A stretch of DNA of 64,000 bases from Prunella strophiata. Lineage: Eukaryota > Chordata > Aves > Passeriformes > Prunellidae. The notes beneath the pieces are model-generated. The model saw only the letters and a program-made list of their open reading frames with translations, was not told the DNA's origin and made no database searches. Both the position numbers and the translations under genes were made by a program. Location of the stretch: assembly GCA_036583965.1 (NCBI GenBank), contig JAZBQD010000034.1, forward strand, positions 11,844,040 through 11,908,039. Reading direction: 5' to 3'. Shown one piece after another: positions 28,726 to 42,242 of this stretch (position 1 is its first letter; each line of letters opens with the position of its first letter).

Positions 28726-30890
28726 GGCTGGCTTTGCTTTCCCAATCAGGGCAAAGCTTCTGTCTGCTATTTCACCAGAGCCAGTGCTGCCTTTTCAGAG
28801 AACATTTCCATCTGTAATTACTGCACAATGGGACAAAGTGAGGGTGCTTTGATCATGTATTCATGATATCTCCCCTGCTTTGAAGATAACTCTGCAGAGT
28901 GGCAGCAGCTGTTTTAATCTCCCAGGTGGTGCCAATAAATACAGGAACTGGTAGTTTAACACAAGCTACCCGTGTTCTCATATTCCTCCAATATCTAATA
29001 ATAGAACAGAACTGTGAAATATAGCAATGATCCCACAGCTGCAAGTACCTATTAAACCAAGACAAGACATGTAAAGGATGGCTGTTAGTACCAACCAAGC
29101 CAGTGAGTTGTCAAATGCCCTCCCATCTGCAGAAAGGATTGCAGATTTCCTTTATTTTTCCAATACCCATCAGAGCAGGGAAAAAAAGGAAGGATATTTT
29201 AAAAGGGTATCAAAAATCATCACTGTCTGGACCAGAATGGAACCTCTTAAATTGTCAGATTTCACAGCAGAGTCTGCATGGCACTTCTGCAGGTTTTTCA
29301 TAATCCTGCCCTGTCAGGAGGTTATAGGGCTGCTTGTGATTTGATCTCTGAAGTAATTGCTAGTTGGGAGAAATAAGCAAGACCATTCATTACATTTCAC
29401 AAAGAGCGAAACAAAACACAAAAATAACAAGATAAAGGATAGATTTGGCTTGTTGAAACAGATGGATATTCCCTCAACTACATTTCAAGGGCAGGAAGAT
29501 GCACCAGTCTCTTTCCCACTGTGGATTTTTAATAAAAGAAGCAGAAGCAAACAAGGAGGTTGATACCATGAGGCTGCAAAGGTCAGCTGCAGTCTCAAGA
29601 GAGGCAATTTTGCCTACAGTTTGTGCTGTGTGGTCTCCAGGGATGTATTCTTTGCTGGCATTAATTGGCATGGAAAATCAATACAGCCACGTGTATAAGC
29701 TGCAGTTGTTGCCTGGGTCTTTCTTTGCTTCCCCTCCACTGGCAGAGATGTGCTGTATATTGACAAATTGCTCCTTGGGATGATGTGTGCTAACTCCACA
29801 GTTCCTCAAGTAAACTCATTTCTCTCTAATCCCCTCTGGTGCAGAGGCTTATGAAGGCACTTGTGATTCCTGGATCTCTGCCTTTGGCTACACCTGTGAT
29901 TAATGGCATTCCCCAAGTCTTGCAGATTTGGGATTTTGAGAATATGGTGGGAGAAAATTTGTATTTGTCAGGGCCCCAGGAGTCTAAAGTGTTTTGTGTC
30001 AAATTTTCCCTGTGTGGCATTATATTATCCCCATTTACACATTATTTTATCCAGACTTTGCATTTCAACTGGGGATTCTTTAGGGGTCCCTTGAATCCCT
30101 TGAATGAAAAGATGAAGAAACACACTCACATATTTTTACTGCTCTTTCCCTTGAGACTCCAACTCTTTTTGGCTGTACTCTCCTGCATATTCTTCTCTTA
30201 TTTAAACATGAATAGTTTACTCTTCTTTATTATTTCTACTCAGCTTTTCACTGTTTTATTATTGGCTTTTTGCATTTCTCTGCTGCTGGTGTGACCTCCC
30301 AGAGAGGACAGGATGGATGCCATGCAGTCCCAACAGAGCTGTCTGCTCTTGCTGAACCTCTGGGATTGAGCACCATTCCTTGCTCTTTACTGGAGATCTA
30401 CTAAGGGCTGAAATGACAATAAACAAACACACAAATAAATAAATAAATAAATAAATAAATCCAGATTGAGACCATACTGTACATGGTTAAGGGGGAGTTA
30501 AGCTGGCTGCTGGTTTTCCCTCTCAGTGGCTTTATCTCCAGACCAGCATCAAAGAGATTTGTTTGACAGCAGCCAAGCAGATGGGAACAATAAAATAAAC
30601 ATGCAATAAAATGACTGCATGGATTGCACTTACATGGGAATGAGAGCAGTAACAGGAGTGTAGCCAGAATGGTGCAACTCCACAAGCAAGAGTCTGTAAG
30701 TGTCCTGAGGAAGGGACCTTTCTGTTCAAAACCTTCTGTTTTCCCAGAATTATCATCTGGTCTAGCAAAAGGCTCTGCCTTTCCCTGAGGATTTGGTGTC
30801 AGTTGTAGATGACATTTGGTGCCAGGTTGAGTGTTTGTCCTCACCTCTCCCTGTGTGAAGAGAATCCCCTGTTGCTGTCCCCACAGACAT
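28726..30890. other. Intergenic sequence
   Basis: This is unique sequence with an (AAAT)7 microsatellite at 30433-30460. A 151-codon hydrophobic open frame at 29839-30294 (+) reflects T-rich sequence and has no recognisable family. Confidence 0.65.
30433..30460 (+). repeat. (AAAT)7 microsatellite
   Basis: Seven perfect AAAT units, preceded by a less regular AAAC-like run. Confidence 0.95.
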
Positions 30891-30891
30891 G

Positions 30892-31302
30892 GGCTGGAGG
30901 AGGAACATCTAAGGCTGAGAGAATTGGGATTGCTCAGTGTGGAGAGGGAAGGTTCTGGGGTGTTCTTTATGTGGCCTTTGAGTACCTGAAGAGGCTACAA
31001 GAAATCTGGAGAGAGGCTGTCTACAGGGCTTGTAGTGCTAGGACAAGGAGGAATGGCTTAAACTGAAGGAGAGAAGGTTTAGATTGGATATTCTGAGGAA
31101 ATCCTTCCCTGTGAGGGTGGTGAGGTTCTGGCACAGGTTGCCCAGAGGCAGCTGTGGCTGCCCCATCCCTGGAAGTGTCCAAGGCCAGGCTGGATGGGGC
31201 TTTGGAGCAACCTGGGCTAGTGGAAGGTGTCTCTGCCCTTGGCAGGGGGATTGGAATGAGATATCTTTAATGTCCATTTCAACCCAAACCACCCTGATTT
31301 TA
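30892..31302 (+). mobile_element. CR1 LINE fragment, about 410 bp, sense
   Basis: The piece begins near 'ggctggaggaggaacatcta'. It passes through 'tgaggttctggcacaggttg', 'cccagaggcagctgtggctg' and 'atccctggaagtgtccaagg', then 'ctggatggggctttggagca', and ends near 'tgtccatttcaacccaaacc'. This is the order of the 3' part of avian CR1, and it is the longest CR1 piece in the window. No open reading frame for reverse transcriptase is retained. Confidence 0.9.
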
Positions 31303-32355
31303 TGTCCAGGCCTGACTCTTTGACACTGCTAAACAAGGACAAAATGAATCCAACTTTGTGATGCTTTTCAAGAAGGAATTGCTCATACCTCTGAGGATTT
31401 AAATTATTCTGTCAGACATTGCTGCTGGCATGAACTGTTGGCATGGAGACTGATGCGAAATTTAATACAACATAAATAAAATATTAATGACATAGGAGAA
31501 GCCAGTAGTGATTTAAAGAGATACTGAGCTGCCAACCAAGCTATGGTTTGGAGTTCATCATATGAACAACAGGGAAAACAGTGATTAAAGCTGCAAAGGG
31601 CAGTGAGGAACAGTCTCATTCTGCCAAAGTCCTCTGACCATCAAAAGCACTCAGAAAGGTCTGATTTGGCAGAGGGATGAAATTAAGAACTTCCTAAATT
31701 TTTTTTTTCTTTTTCCCCAACAGAAATTAATGGAAGGTCCCTGTATGAGAAGCAACAAGGCCAGGCCAGCAGGCTGTGGGACATGGCTGAGAGTGCACCA
31801 GACACATCACAGCAGCCACCAAGGGCAGAAAAACTCTGGCCTCAGTCTTGGGTTGCCTTTGCAAGAGAAGACAAATAACCAGAGGAAAAGAGAAAGGATG
31901 TTGCTAGATTGGGGTGCCCAGAGCAAGGAAGCATTGCTGATCATATTAGCATGGGTATAGTCCAAGAGATTAAGGCTAAAATCCCTGTTTCAAGAATAAA
32001 ATGGTTCCAATAGGTTCAGCTGATTCAGATACCAAGCCAGATGTGCAAAGGTCCAGTTAGAGTGTTCACTGGAGGCAGTTTGTAAAGTGTATCCTGTTCT
32101 CCAACTACCCTGAACAATCACCTTTCCCAGTACAATTTTTGGGTTTAGTGCTGCATTGCCAGTGTGAAAACTCCTTCTTCTGCAAAGCTATTTCATTGAA
32201 AAATTCCCAACAAACCCTCATTCTGAATACTCACACTAAGTTATATTTGTAGTCACATGCTTCCAAAACATGCAAAGATAATGAGCACTGAGTGTAACCT
32301 AGAGCATGATGGAAAACACTAAATGAAATCAGATACTTACATGAGCTTTTCACAG

Positions 32356-32564
32356 GCTCAGGTAATTGAGAAGCTGTTGGCAATCTGTCAGAGAGTCAGC
32401 AGAGAGGCAGGAATGATCAGAACAGGTCCTGAGCTGGTGCAACCAACACAGAGCTCAGAGTCAGACCAAGCTTTATTGAAACAGCTGATCTTGGTGGACA
32501 TGGAGGCAGAATTTCATCCCAAAACAGCATTTTTATTATTTATTAATGTCTACATGAATGGGAA
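32356..32564 (+). other. Weak exon candidate, open frame between splice-like sites
   Basis: The segment lies between 'gcttttcacag' and a gtaagt donor and is open in one frame for its full 209 bases. The translation starts 'AQVIEKLLAICQRVSREAGM' and ends 'FLLFINVYMNG'. I do not recognise a family. Such a segment can occur by chance in tens of kilobases, so this is only a pointer for transcript or conservation data. Confidence 0.12.
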
Positions 32565-33866
32565 GTAAGTCCTCTCTGCTCATGTCTTTTCTTTTTACAA
32601 GGCTCTGTTATGCACATACCTCAGTCCAGGTCCTGTTACTGGTTGTATGTAAACAATATTAAAAAATAAATAAATTTTCTGAAGCCTGATAATTTTCCAT
32701 TTACATAAATCATAAAAATTTCTCTCGTGTGCATTGGAAGAGAAAGGCTGATTGGTTTGGGAGTAATGTAAGTATATCTGGGCTAAATATCTGAGAGAGA
32801 GCTGGAGATGAAAGACTCCCAGATACCATGTATTAGTCATAATTTAAAAGCCCTGTCTCCAGGAGATGAAATTGTCCCAAGTAACTACTATAAATGCTGA
32901 CTTTCTAGTACAGAACTTACAGCAGCTCCTACTGAATGCTCTGTGCATCACAGAGCATCTTCACAAAGAGCCACAGGAGGACATTATGTTGGGTGACAAT
33001 GGAGACCAGAGCATAATCACTGGGGATTTGTGCTCTATCATTAACTTACTATTCAAAATGAACCAGAGAAAACAAGAGACACACATCCTCCAGAGCCACA
33101 GGGCAACAAATTCAAGGGCCCTTTTCTGTTTGCAGGTGCAGATCAATCAACTGGGCATTTGTGCATGTGCAAAAATTGTCACAGTGCCTCTTGCACAAAT
33201 GGGTATAATTGTATCTGAAATATTTGAAGCATAATCTCATTTTAGGAAGCTTTCACAGGCACAGGGATTAGTGGGAATAGTCACTGAGACAATACACACA
33301 GCACAAAATCAGTTCACATCTCCATCAATTATTCAGTGAATGAGAGCTGATGTTGGGGCTGGTCTGTGGCTCTATCAGTTTATTGCACACTATCTAGAAA
33401 GCTGCACGAGGTGCTTATTGACTCATGGGGATGTGGGGAAATGCAGGAGAATGGTGTGGAAGTGCTCATTAAAGTGTTTAGCACATGCACCTATTGTGCT
33501 TGTTTTCCTTCTATTGTCTCTTGGGCAAGCCAGGAGGCTGGGCCGTCTCCCAGAGAGGATGTCTGAAGTCAACATCAAAAATATTTTCCTGGGAAGTGGA
33601 TACTGATTTATAAACAAAAGCACTCCCAGGCAGAGGCCAAATGTCCTCACTGCCTGGGTAATGTCACCTCTGCACCTCCCATGGTCCCTGTGGTGTGTCC
33701 CACAGAGGATGAACCTCCAGCCTTTCTCCTGCTGGGGAGGGGCATCTGCAAAGGGCTGAATACCTGTTCCTTCTGCACACAACTCCCCTCTATGGGCTCT
33801 GTATTCTAGACTGAAACTCTCTTTAATCAGCAATAACTATCCTGCAATTCTCATGTCATTTTAGGG

Positions 33867-33888
33867 AAAAAAAAAAAAAAAAAAAAAA
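33867..33888 (+). repeat. Poly-A run
   Basis: Twenty-two consecutive A residues. Confidence 0.95.
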
Positions 33889-36029
33889 GACAGGGAAAAC
33901 CAGGATGCCTTATTCAGTCACTTAAAAAAAATGTTTTCTTTCTGTCAGTGCCCATGACCCCTGACAATGCTTCTGAGAAAGGGTCCTGGTCTCCTGCTGT
34001 CCTTCATTCTCCTCTTTTCTACATCCCTACCATTTCCCTTCTCCCCATTCCCCTTGCCTGTCCACACTTCAGAGCAGTTCCTTGCACTGAGAGCTCCTAA
34101 CTAAGCACCCACAACTGGGATCTTGATGTTAATCCCTCTCAGATCAGTCCTTTTGGTGGTGTTATCATGCCTATCATGTCACATTACATTTTCATTACTA
34201 CTAACCTCAGATGTTGCTGTAGTCCCAGTAAGTGCTAGCAAAATCGTTTGTGAAAGTACTTGCAATTAGGTAAATCATTAGAAACACACTTATAATAACT
34301 CACCTAGAAGCTGAGCATTAGGCTGCTCAGGAAAAGCTCATTTCCAGGCAAATATGTTTCAGCATCAGTTCCTTCCCACTGCAGAAGGTGAGGCTGATTA
34401 GAGAGGGATACCTGGGAGCAATGATCCCAGCTGTGCCCCCAGCCTGGACCCCTCTCTTCCAGCCTCAGGGCAGGCTGTGGACAGCCAGCAGAGAGGGCAG
34501 CACCTCCACTGCTGACCTCGGGAGCTCCTACAGCCCCAGGATGTATTTTTCTGGAGCAGGGGTCTCACAGGAGTGTGTTTTCCTGGCTGCCATCTGCTGT
34601 ACTGGGCAGAGGATCAATGGCATCCATCAGAGGAGCTGTTGATAAAAGTCAGCACCAAGGCACGGGACTAGCACTGGAAGAGAAAACCAGCAAATATTCA
34701 GTTTTAAACAGCAACAAGGCCAGAGTACAAGAGGTGCAATTTTTCATATTTTTTTTAACATCATGCAAAAGCAAGATCTTTCAGCAGCCCTACCAGAAAG
34801 TGTTCCCTAAGCTGCCTGCTGAGCAAACCTCAGAGACCCAGGAAACCCACAGGAGTCAGCTGCCACCTGCCTCCCAAACACAGAGGTGCTGCTCTCTTCA
34901 GGCATTCACCATTGTGCTGCTTTTACAGGATGACTAAAACACCTTAAAAGCATTTGAGTTATGCCAGATTTCTCCAGAGGAGACTTGCCTAGAGGAATTT
35001 AAGGAGTTGCATGCATGCCCTCCTTGCACCCCAGCCCCAGGGCTGCTTGCTGTGAGCTGGAGATGCAGACACTGCCTGCACACCTTCCCCCCTCCCACCC
35101 CTCCAGCAGAGCTCAGCTCACAGCGTTTGCTCACTGATTGTACCAATGAAGATTGTCAAAATAAACCAGCTGATTTTGCACAGAACCAGTAGCCTTTATG
35201 TAATTTTTGTCACCTTTGGCTGTGACAGTGGTTATTATCAGCTGAGGAGATGTGAGCACCAAGTGGAGATGTTTTCTGTAGCTGCTTCAGCAGGATCACA
35301 GCCGACCTCCTGGTGCCATTTAAATGCTTCTCTCATTGAACATTCAAAAGCTGAAGGGCTCAGACACATTCTTTGCCCCTCATTTCATCACAGCTGACCC
35401 AATAACACACAAAGGGAGCTGATTTGCCTTTGGAATGCCAGATTTTGCAACCATGGCAATACCTAAAAGTGTTTCCCTTCCCCCTTCTCAGGGAAACTAG
35501 CTGAAGTACAAAAGCTCAAGGGGACAGAAAAGTTTGCCTGCCCAGTGAGTCTGGAGTGAGCAGGCAGTGCCAGCCACAGGGGGACTCACCAAGGAGTGCC
35601 CAAAGTGCCCAGCACAAATCCTGGGCAAGGCACTGACAGCTTGCAGGAGTCATACATGTTAATCTACTTAGCTGAATTTGCTACAAGCTTGGCCCAGCTT
35701 TTAAGGTTTGCTATAAGCTACCAAACAACCCTGTCTGATTAGTTTTAGTCCTTCCAGCACAACTTTCTGAGTCAGAAGAATTTAGTGTTTCTGTGGCAGA
35801 AAATTATAAGTTCCACTTGGACAAAGCTTGTATGCAAAGAAGTTCAGAGCCTGAGAGGAACCTCAATGTAATTTTCACCTTGTGCATACTCTGAATTTCA
35901 TGGGTTCGTTTTCTTCAATGAGAGAATACTGATACTTCAAGAGATGCTTTAGCACAGCAGAACGAAATATTCACACCTTTAGTGAAACACGATCACGTAG
36001 CCTTTGGCTCACTTTGGGTGCTCATCTCA

Positions 36030-36640
36030 CCGGTGATTCCTGCCCTAATCTTGTCACATGCCGTTTCTCTGGGGGACTGCAGCCTATTTTCCAAAGGAAA
36101 CGAAAAAGTCTCCTAGAGACTTGCAACAAAATCCCTGCAGCTAAATAGGAAAAAACTTTCCCGGCTGCTTTGTGGCCGCTCTCCAGCCTTTCCTTTGGCC
36201 GGGCTGGCTGCACTGCTGCTGTTTGCTGGAGCTGCTCCTGCTGTGCAGCGTCCCACCCTCGCACACCCAGCCTGTCCCGGCGGGTGTTTATTTCCCTGCT
36301 GGGATGCAGGGCGGGATAGCGGCGAGGCAGATGCTGGGCAGCATCCCCGGCTCGGAGCAGCTCGGCTGCGCTCCGTCCCACCCCCGGTGCCAGGGAAAGG
36401 CAAAGCTCCTCTCGTGATGCCTCAGTCATCACGGCAGAAAGCGTTTCCGTCCCGCTGGACCTGCCGGGAATAGCTGCAGGAGCACACTGGCAGCATCCTG
36501 TTGTTCTGCAGGAGAGCTGCCCCGCGAGTGCTTTCCCGTGTTACCGCAGCCCGTGGTGTCCGTCTGTCCCGGCTGGCTGGGACGAGCAGGACACACAGCA
36601 GGGCACAGGGCTCAGCCTCTGCTCCCCTCGGGCTGTCGGG
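36030..36640. promoter_or_regulatory. CpG-rich island-like segment
   Basis: I count about 35 CpG dinucleotides by eye in roughly 610 bases, while the flanking kilobases are strongly CpG-depleted. GC content is also visibly raised. Such islands usually mark promoters or enhancers active in the germ line or early embryo. Open frames on both strands (for example 36022-36432 on the minus strand and 36172-36417 on the plus strand) are likely by-products of high GC. I do not recognise any as a known protein. The segment lies about 17 kb downstream of the TRPC7 mRNA end. It could be a promoter for an unannotated transcript or a small gene of the TRPC7-SMAD5 interval. Confidence 0.5.
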
Positions 36641-36659
36641 CACACCCTGCCTGACAAAA

Positions 36660-39600
36660 CACCTTGGTTTTCAGGAGGCTTTATTGGAGGTTTGCAGAGC
36701 ATGCCTGGCTCTTGCATAGGTGAATGCAGGAATCTAGGAATGTAGATGCTCTCCCATCAAAGGTAACCTGCTCTCCTGTACCAGCCTCTTCCTCCCCCTA
36801 CAGACCCCAAACTTCCCAAACCCACAAACAAACTCAATTTAATAATGAGGTGTTCAAATGCACTCACACTCTCTTACATGCAGAAGCAGCTGTTGCTAAT
36901 AGAAACAGATGCTCCATTTCTGTAGAGGCAGTTTGCTCAGAAATTGGTGCCAACACGGGGCCTCATCCTGCACGGTGCTGTTGCTCAAGGAGAGCAGGGA
37001 ACCACGCATGAGGTGCTGAGCATCTTTCTATTCTTTTCTGTTTCACACCTTCTTGAAAACAGGCAGTGTCTGTAGCTGTTTGGAGAGCAGATTTTGATTT
37101 CCCTATGGTGTGAAATAGTTACAGGAGGAAGGAAAACATTCCCCCATCAACAGGACATCTGAGCAAATGCTCTGAAATTAGTCACTAGTTTAGAGCACAC
37201 AAGGAATGCCACATCTCTGATGTCACATTTGATATTGTGGTGATTCTGTGCTCCCGTTGCCCATTAGCTCCAACACCAAAGATTAGAAAACCCATGGGAG
37301 CTAAATGTTGTTAAGGAATTTATCTAAGAATTTATCAAATGGCACGTGAGCCACACAGCTCAGGCTGTGTCTATACTCACCTGGGAATCTCAAGGCATCC
37401 CTGAGGGCTTTTCTGCAGCAGTGGAGAATGATGGAAACTTGCTCAGTTGTGACATGGATGCATAAACAGCATGGGATTCCTTGGGTTTGAAGGTCCCAGG
37501 GGGCTCAGGAATGAGAATGAGCAGGTGGAAGTTGGAAGGCATGAAATATCCTGCCATTCTGGGGTTGTGGGTCCTTGAAATCTGCACCTGGCTACAGGAT
37601 CTCCAATCTTCCAACCACCTGAACATCCCAATCCCTTCACTCTCTCAGGACATCTTGTGCCCAGCTCCAGGCAGGAGGCAGCAGTCCAGGCTGCAGCCTG
37701 TGCCCCTGAGTCATGGATCCCATGCCCATCCCATTAACTGCAATATCCAACTCTGGTTGCCTCAGCTGTGCAGAGGTGGCTGAGGTCACACCTGAATTTC
37801 CCATTTCCCAGCCTGCCTGTCTCTCCCAGCAGCAGGCACAAAGGTTCCAGGAGCCTGAGGCACCTTCAGAAAACACACAAGACACAGAGCCCTTGCTGAG
37901 GAGATGATGCTCTCACTGCTCACCAGAACTACACCTGCTTCTTTCCCATGGTCTGAGACACACATCCAGGTAAGCTCTTAATAACTCTTCTCTATTCCTG
38001 TTTCATTTTGAAGGCTGCTGTTCCTACTTACAAGCACTTGGATGGTGAAAAGCACTCACAATTTTATGGTAATACCAGATCAACTTGAAAAAAAAAATTC
38101 TTGCTGCCTACAGACCTTGCACTCTCTGCATCTGGTCTACTCTTAATTATTGGTCAGTATAAAATCCAAAATTACAATATCAGCATTAAATCTGGTTCCA
38201 ATGGTATATTTTCCTCTGATTTCTGAAAGTGTAGCATCAAGCAATAAGAAAATCTGTGATTTTAGGGAGTTGCTTCTTTCTTTTCTTTGTGGTTTTTTTT
38301 TTTTTTTTTTTTTTTTCTGTCTACAGAGATGGTGTGAAGCTCTATTACATTTTCCTCCTTCTGCCCTGAAATCTGCCTTATGCCTCCCATAAAAGAGCAG
38401 CTCTTAATTCTGCTGGGAACTAAACAGAGAGCAGAAACTATGGCTAAGGCAGGCTTGTCTCTCTTGTAGCCACAGGAGAGGACACAAGGTCCCTGCAGGA
38501 CCACAGCAGCCACCACAAAAGCTCATTTGCTCAGTGAAGGAAACCTCTGAGGGATGAGGGTTTGGGGTTGGAGCACTCCCTGACAGCCTCTGCACACACA
38601 GATGCTTCATGAACTTGTTTTATGGAGGTGCCAGGGATTTCTACTTCCACTCCCAGCAGAAAGATGTGCTTACCTGGGATCTGCTGCCAGATAACCACAG
38701 CAGGACAAGAGCAGTCCATGCTGCAGCTGGCCCTGGGCTCTGTGTGTGTGCTCAGGATTATGTTGGTCAGGCAGGAGTCTCCAAGCCCTTCCTGCATCTG
38801 TCTGCTCCTGTGTGAACTGGCAAGAGACCCAGGAGAAGATCTGACCTGTAAAATCTCCACCTGCAGTCCCTCTGGGTGAGGGGAGGGCAGGCACAGGGAT
38901 CTGAGCACAACCAGAGCTGGAGGGCACCTCCAGGGTCCTCTCATCCACCTCAGGGAGCAATGACCACAGCAACATCATGCCTGGCAAATGCTTCCCCAGC
39001 CTGCCCTTAGGGACCCCAGGGACAATGTCTCAAAGCCACCTCCCCAGCTCCAGGTCTGTGCTGTCACCCCCACCAGTCACTCAGCTGTCTTTTGCCACCC
39101 TCCCTCCCCATCAATCACATTTTGTCTGTCTTCTTTGGTTTTGTTCTGCTTCTTTTTCTGTTCCCTCCCTGCCTGTTCTTTCTCTAATTTCTGACATTGA
39201 TTTCAACACCTTTTGTTCCTCCTCATCCTTGTCTTCCTTCCCCAGATCCTCTTCGTGCCTGTCTCAAGCACAGTCCAGGCTGTGCAAAGTAATCAGCTCT
39301 GAAAACCTTTCCAAACTGTATTTTCCTTCTTGGAAAGAATCTCAAAACCAAATAATAGATGTTTATTTTAATTAATGATAGACCACAGCCTAGTATTAAA
39401 ATCACCTTCTGCTGACAGAATGCACTTAACTGAGTCCTGATTTGCTCAATGAGGCTGCTGGATTATTTCATTGATTCCAGCCAAGGAAAGTGTCCCACAG
39501 CAGACTTGGCTCTGCACATAAACAGCACTGTAATTACAGAGCACATCTGTAGTTAGGTTCAGGCAGTCTGCTTCTGCAACCTGTGATTTTCCAGGCTTCT

Positions 39601-40009
39601 AACCAGGCAGTGATGGGACCTGCTGAACCAAAACTTCTGCACTTTGCTCCTCAGTGAGTGTCTCATTGCAGCAGGGCTCCAGAGAGGCAGGACTGCACTT
39701 TTAAGCCCTATAAACTGATAATTGAGAACCCTTCCCACCTTTCACGTTGCTCTTCCCATTAGATAACTGCAGTGAGTCAGGGAGCTCAAGCCCTCAGTCC
39801 TGTGAGTCCTGTGCAGTCACTCCCCTGAGACTGGAACAAGTCCTTCCCTGATGTCTGAGTAGACAGAATCTCTCTGTCAGGGTCTGTCTCAGACTTCTCC
39901 CATGGACAAAAATCAATCATGACCCAAGTGAATTTTCTTTGACTCTTTAGGGCAGGACAACTCACTTGTTTAACCTTTGCAAGCATCTTCTCTTAGTACC
40001 AGTACTTCA
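36660..40009. other. Intergenic sequence
   Basis: This is unique sequence with a poly-T run at 38293-38316 and a pyrimidine-rich stretch near 39050-39260. No gene is supported. Confidence 0.65.
38293..38316 (+). repeat. Poly-T run
   Basis: Twenty-four consecutive T residues, followed by ctgtctacag. Confidence 0.95.
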
Positions 40010-40301
40010 CAGAACTGCAGAGTCACAGAGTGGTTTGGGTTGGAAAGAACCTGAAAGATCATCTTGTTCTAATCTCCCTGACATGGGCAGGGACACCTTC
40101 CACTCTCCCAGGTTGCTCCAAGCCCCATCCAACCTGGCCTTGAACACTTCCAGGGATGGGGCAGCCACAGCTTCTCTGGGCAGGCTGTGCCAGGGTCTCA
40201 CCATCTTCACAAGCAAGAATTTATTCCTAATACCCAGTCTAAAACTATTCCCTTTCTGTTTGAAGCCACTCCCCCTTGTCCTATTGCTTACATCCCCTCA
40301 G
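40010..40301 (-). mobile_element. CR1 LINE fragment, about 290 bp, antisense
   Basis: 'agagtcacagagtggtttgg', then 'ggaaagaacctgaaagatca', later 'ccttgaacacttccagggat' and 'tgaagccactcccccttgtc' follow the reverse complement of avian CR1. The copy is 5'-truncated. Confidence 0.92.
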
Positions 40302-40789
40302 AAATTCCTTGGTTTCCCTATAAAGGTTTTTTGATTGTTTGGAAGGGGATTTTTTGAGGTAAATATGGAAATAATATTTCACACTGAGGACTGAGTTAAT
40401 GGCTGTTAATATCAGCACACTGCTTCCCCCTGTGCCTGGATAAACACACCAGTGTAAGTTCCCAGTGGTGGGTAGCTATCTGGAGTGCCTCACTTTTGCC
40501 ATCCCCATGTCACACTGCCACTGGTGACCTTTGTCATGCCATGTGCATCCCCACATCCTCCAAGCACTGGGTAGGCTTCTAGAGGAGGTGCTGAGCAATT
40601 GTTGCTGCCAGTTCCTGGTGATCCTCAGGAAATCTCCATCCAGCCCTTCGTGCTTCCTCTCTGAGGCCATGGGCAAACAGGATTCATTGACTCAGCCTGA
40701 TCCAAGAGGAGACACAGCCCTGGGCTGGGAGAAGCAGACAGACCTGCTTCACTGCCAGGCACCCTGTGTGCTGCAGCTGCCAAAATCCC

Positions 40790-41060
40790 CGAGGGGAGAT
40801 GACCCCGCGGGTTTCTCTGCAGAGCCCGGGGCTGGGGAGGCTGATGTGTGAGCGCTGGAGATGGGGCCAACCCCTGGAGCACAGGGAACAAGCCGGGGTG
40901 TGTCACTGACCCTGCCCAGGGCTGCCCCAGGTGTCATCCTGGCTGGAACACCTCCAGTGACATCCCTCTGAACAGCTTTTCCAGACAGCGTTTGCAATAC
41001 AGCCACTCGTAAAACGGGCGATGCTGCTTTTGGCAGGACTGCTGCAAGCTCACCTCGTGC
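40790..41060. promoter_or_regulatory. Minor CpG cluster
   Basis: About a dozen CpGs lie within 270 bases, including 'gaccccgcgggtttc' and 'aaaacgggcgatgctg', clearly above the background. It is weaker than the segment at 36030-36640. No promoter motif or gene is identified. Confidence 0.3.
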
Positions 41061-42242
41061 TGCAGCAAACCTGCTCACAGGCAGGAAGGTTTCCAACCTG
41101 TCTATTAAAGTGTTGAAGACACACTTAAACAAACATCCCCCCCAAATTTGTTTAAATTACACACTTTTTACTTCCCGATTTCATGTTAATATTTCTCCTT
41201 TTTTAAGACAAAAAGCCTGGATCTGAGACATCAGCCACCCTTCTGCTGGCTGACACATCCTTAGTGAGGCTACAAAAGAAGAACAAAGGTCTTTAGTAGA
41301 AAAATTATTTTAAAATGTAAGCAGGTATTTCACAATGAGCTGCTCTCAAAATCAAGTGCCCAATTTCTATTAAAAATTAAACCTTTAACCCAAATACTAG
41401 CCAGGTCCCAGCCACTACCTGGGGAAACCATCAGTCTCAAGGATCAACAGAGAGAAGTCTGCAGCCACTCTGGCACACACCCCCAGGGAAGGAGGAGGAT
41501 TTCCAAGGCTGTGTTTGCAGCTTGCCTTTCCCCCAGCCAGGCACCCGGTAACATTTGGGAGCCAGCAGCTGTCAGGCTGAACCCTCTGCTGCTGACAAGC
41601 TGCTTGGAAAAGGTCAGTGCCTCATTAATGAAGCCATGCCCAGCACCAGCACTGAGAGAACACAAACAGACAGTTTGTGTTTGCTGCTGGGGAGCAGCAG
41701 CCACTGCACTGCCCTGTGCCACTGGACCTGTCAGCAACAGCCCTGCTTTTCAATTTGCCCCGTGCCCCAGTGAAGAGAATCAGAATAAATCAGGGAGCCA
41801 GGATGGGAAGTCATCTGTCCATGTTTCTTCTGTTCCACATCAAACCAGAACTGTATGTGAGGCTCTCTAGCAAAGGTTCAGACAGGGATCACAGTCTGAA
41901 GCCACTGAGCTTCCACCCTGCCCTGGGAACTGGGACACACCCCCAAGGCTGTGCCTTCCCCTCCCCACACTGGTGTCTCTGATGGCTGATTTCAGTCCCT
42001 TCTTGTCCATGGCATGTCAGGAAGAAAGCCTCTCCTCATTTCTTGTGAGCCAGAGGAAATCCTCTCAGAAGCCAGTGCTGTGATGACACATTCCTGAAGA
42101 TGGCACACACTGTCCCACAGGGACAGTGCCACGTGTCACCTTCAGCAGGCACAGCTGTGATGGCTGTCCATGGCTCTGATGGACCTGTGCAGCTCTTGGC
42201 TGGATCAAGCATCACTCCATGAATTATCTTTCTCCTGATAAA

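Larger units (their letters stand above)
31303..36015. other. Intergenic sequence
   Basis: I find no supported gene. The stretch holds a poly-A run at 33867-33888 and a weak exon candidate at 32356-32564, listed separately. A 122-codon open frame at 32866-33234 (+) has no recognisable domain. Confidence 0.65.

Noticed and set aside
29839..30294. 151-codon open frame with apparent membrane segments
   Set aside because: The hydrophobicity follows from T-rich DNA. There is no promoter, no partner exon and no known family.
36022..36473. Overlapping open frames on both strands in the CpG-rich segment
   Set aside because: High GC removes stop codons in several frames at once, and none matches a known protein.
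36945..36970. Sequence 'ttggtgccaacacggggcct' resembling a retroviral primer-binding site
   Set aside because: It is only a partial match, with no long terminal repeats or viral coding remains around it.
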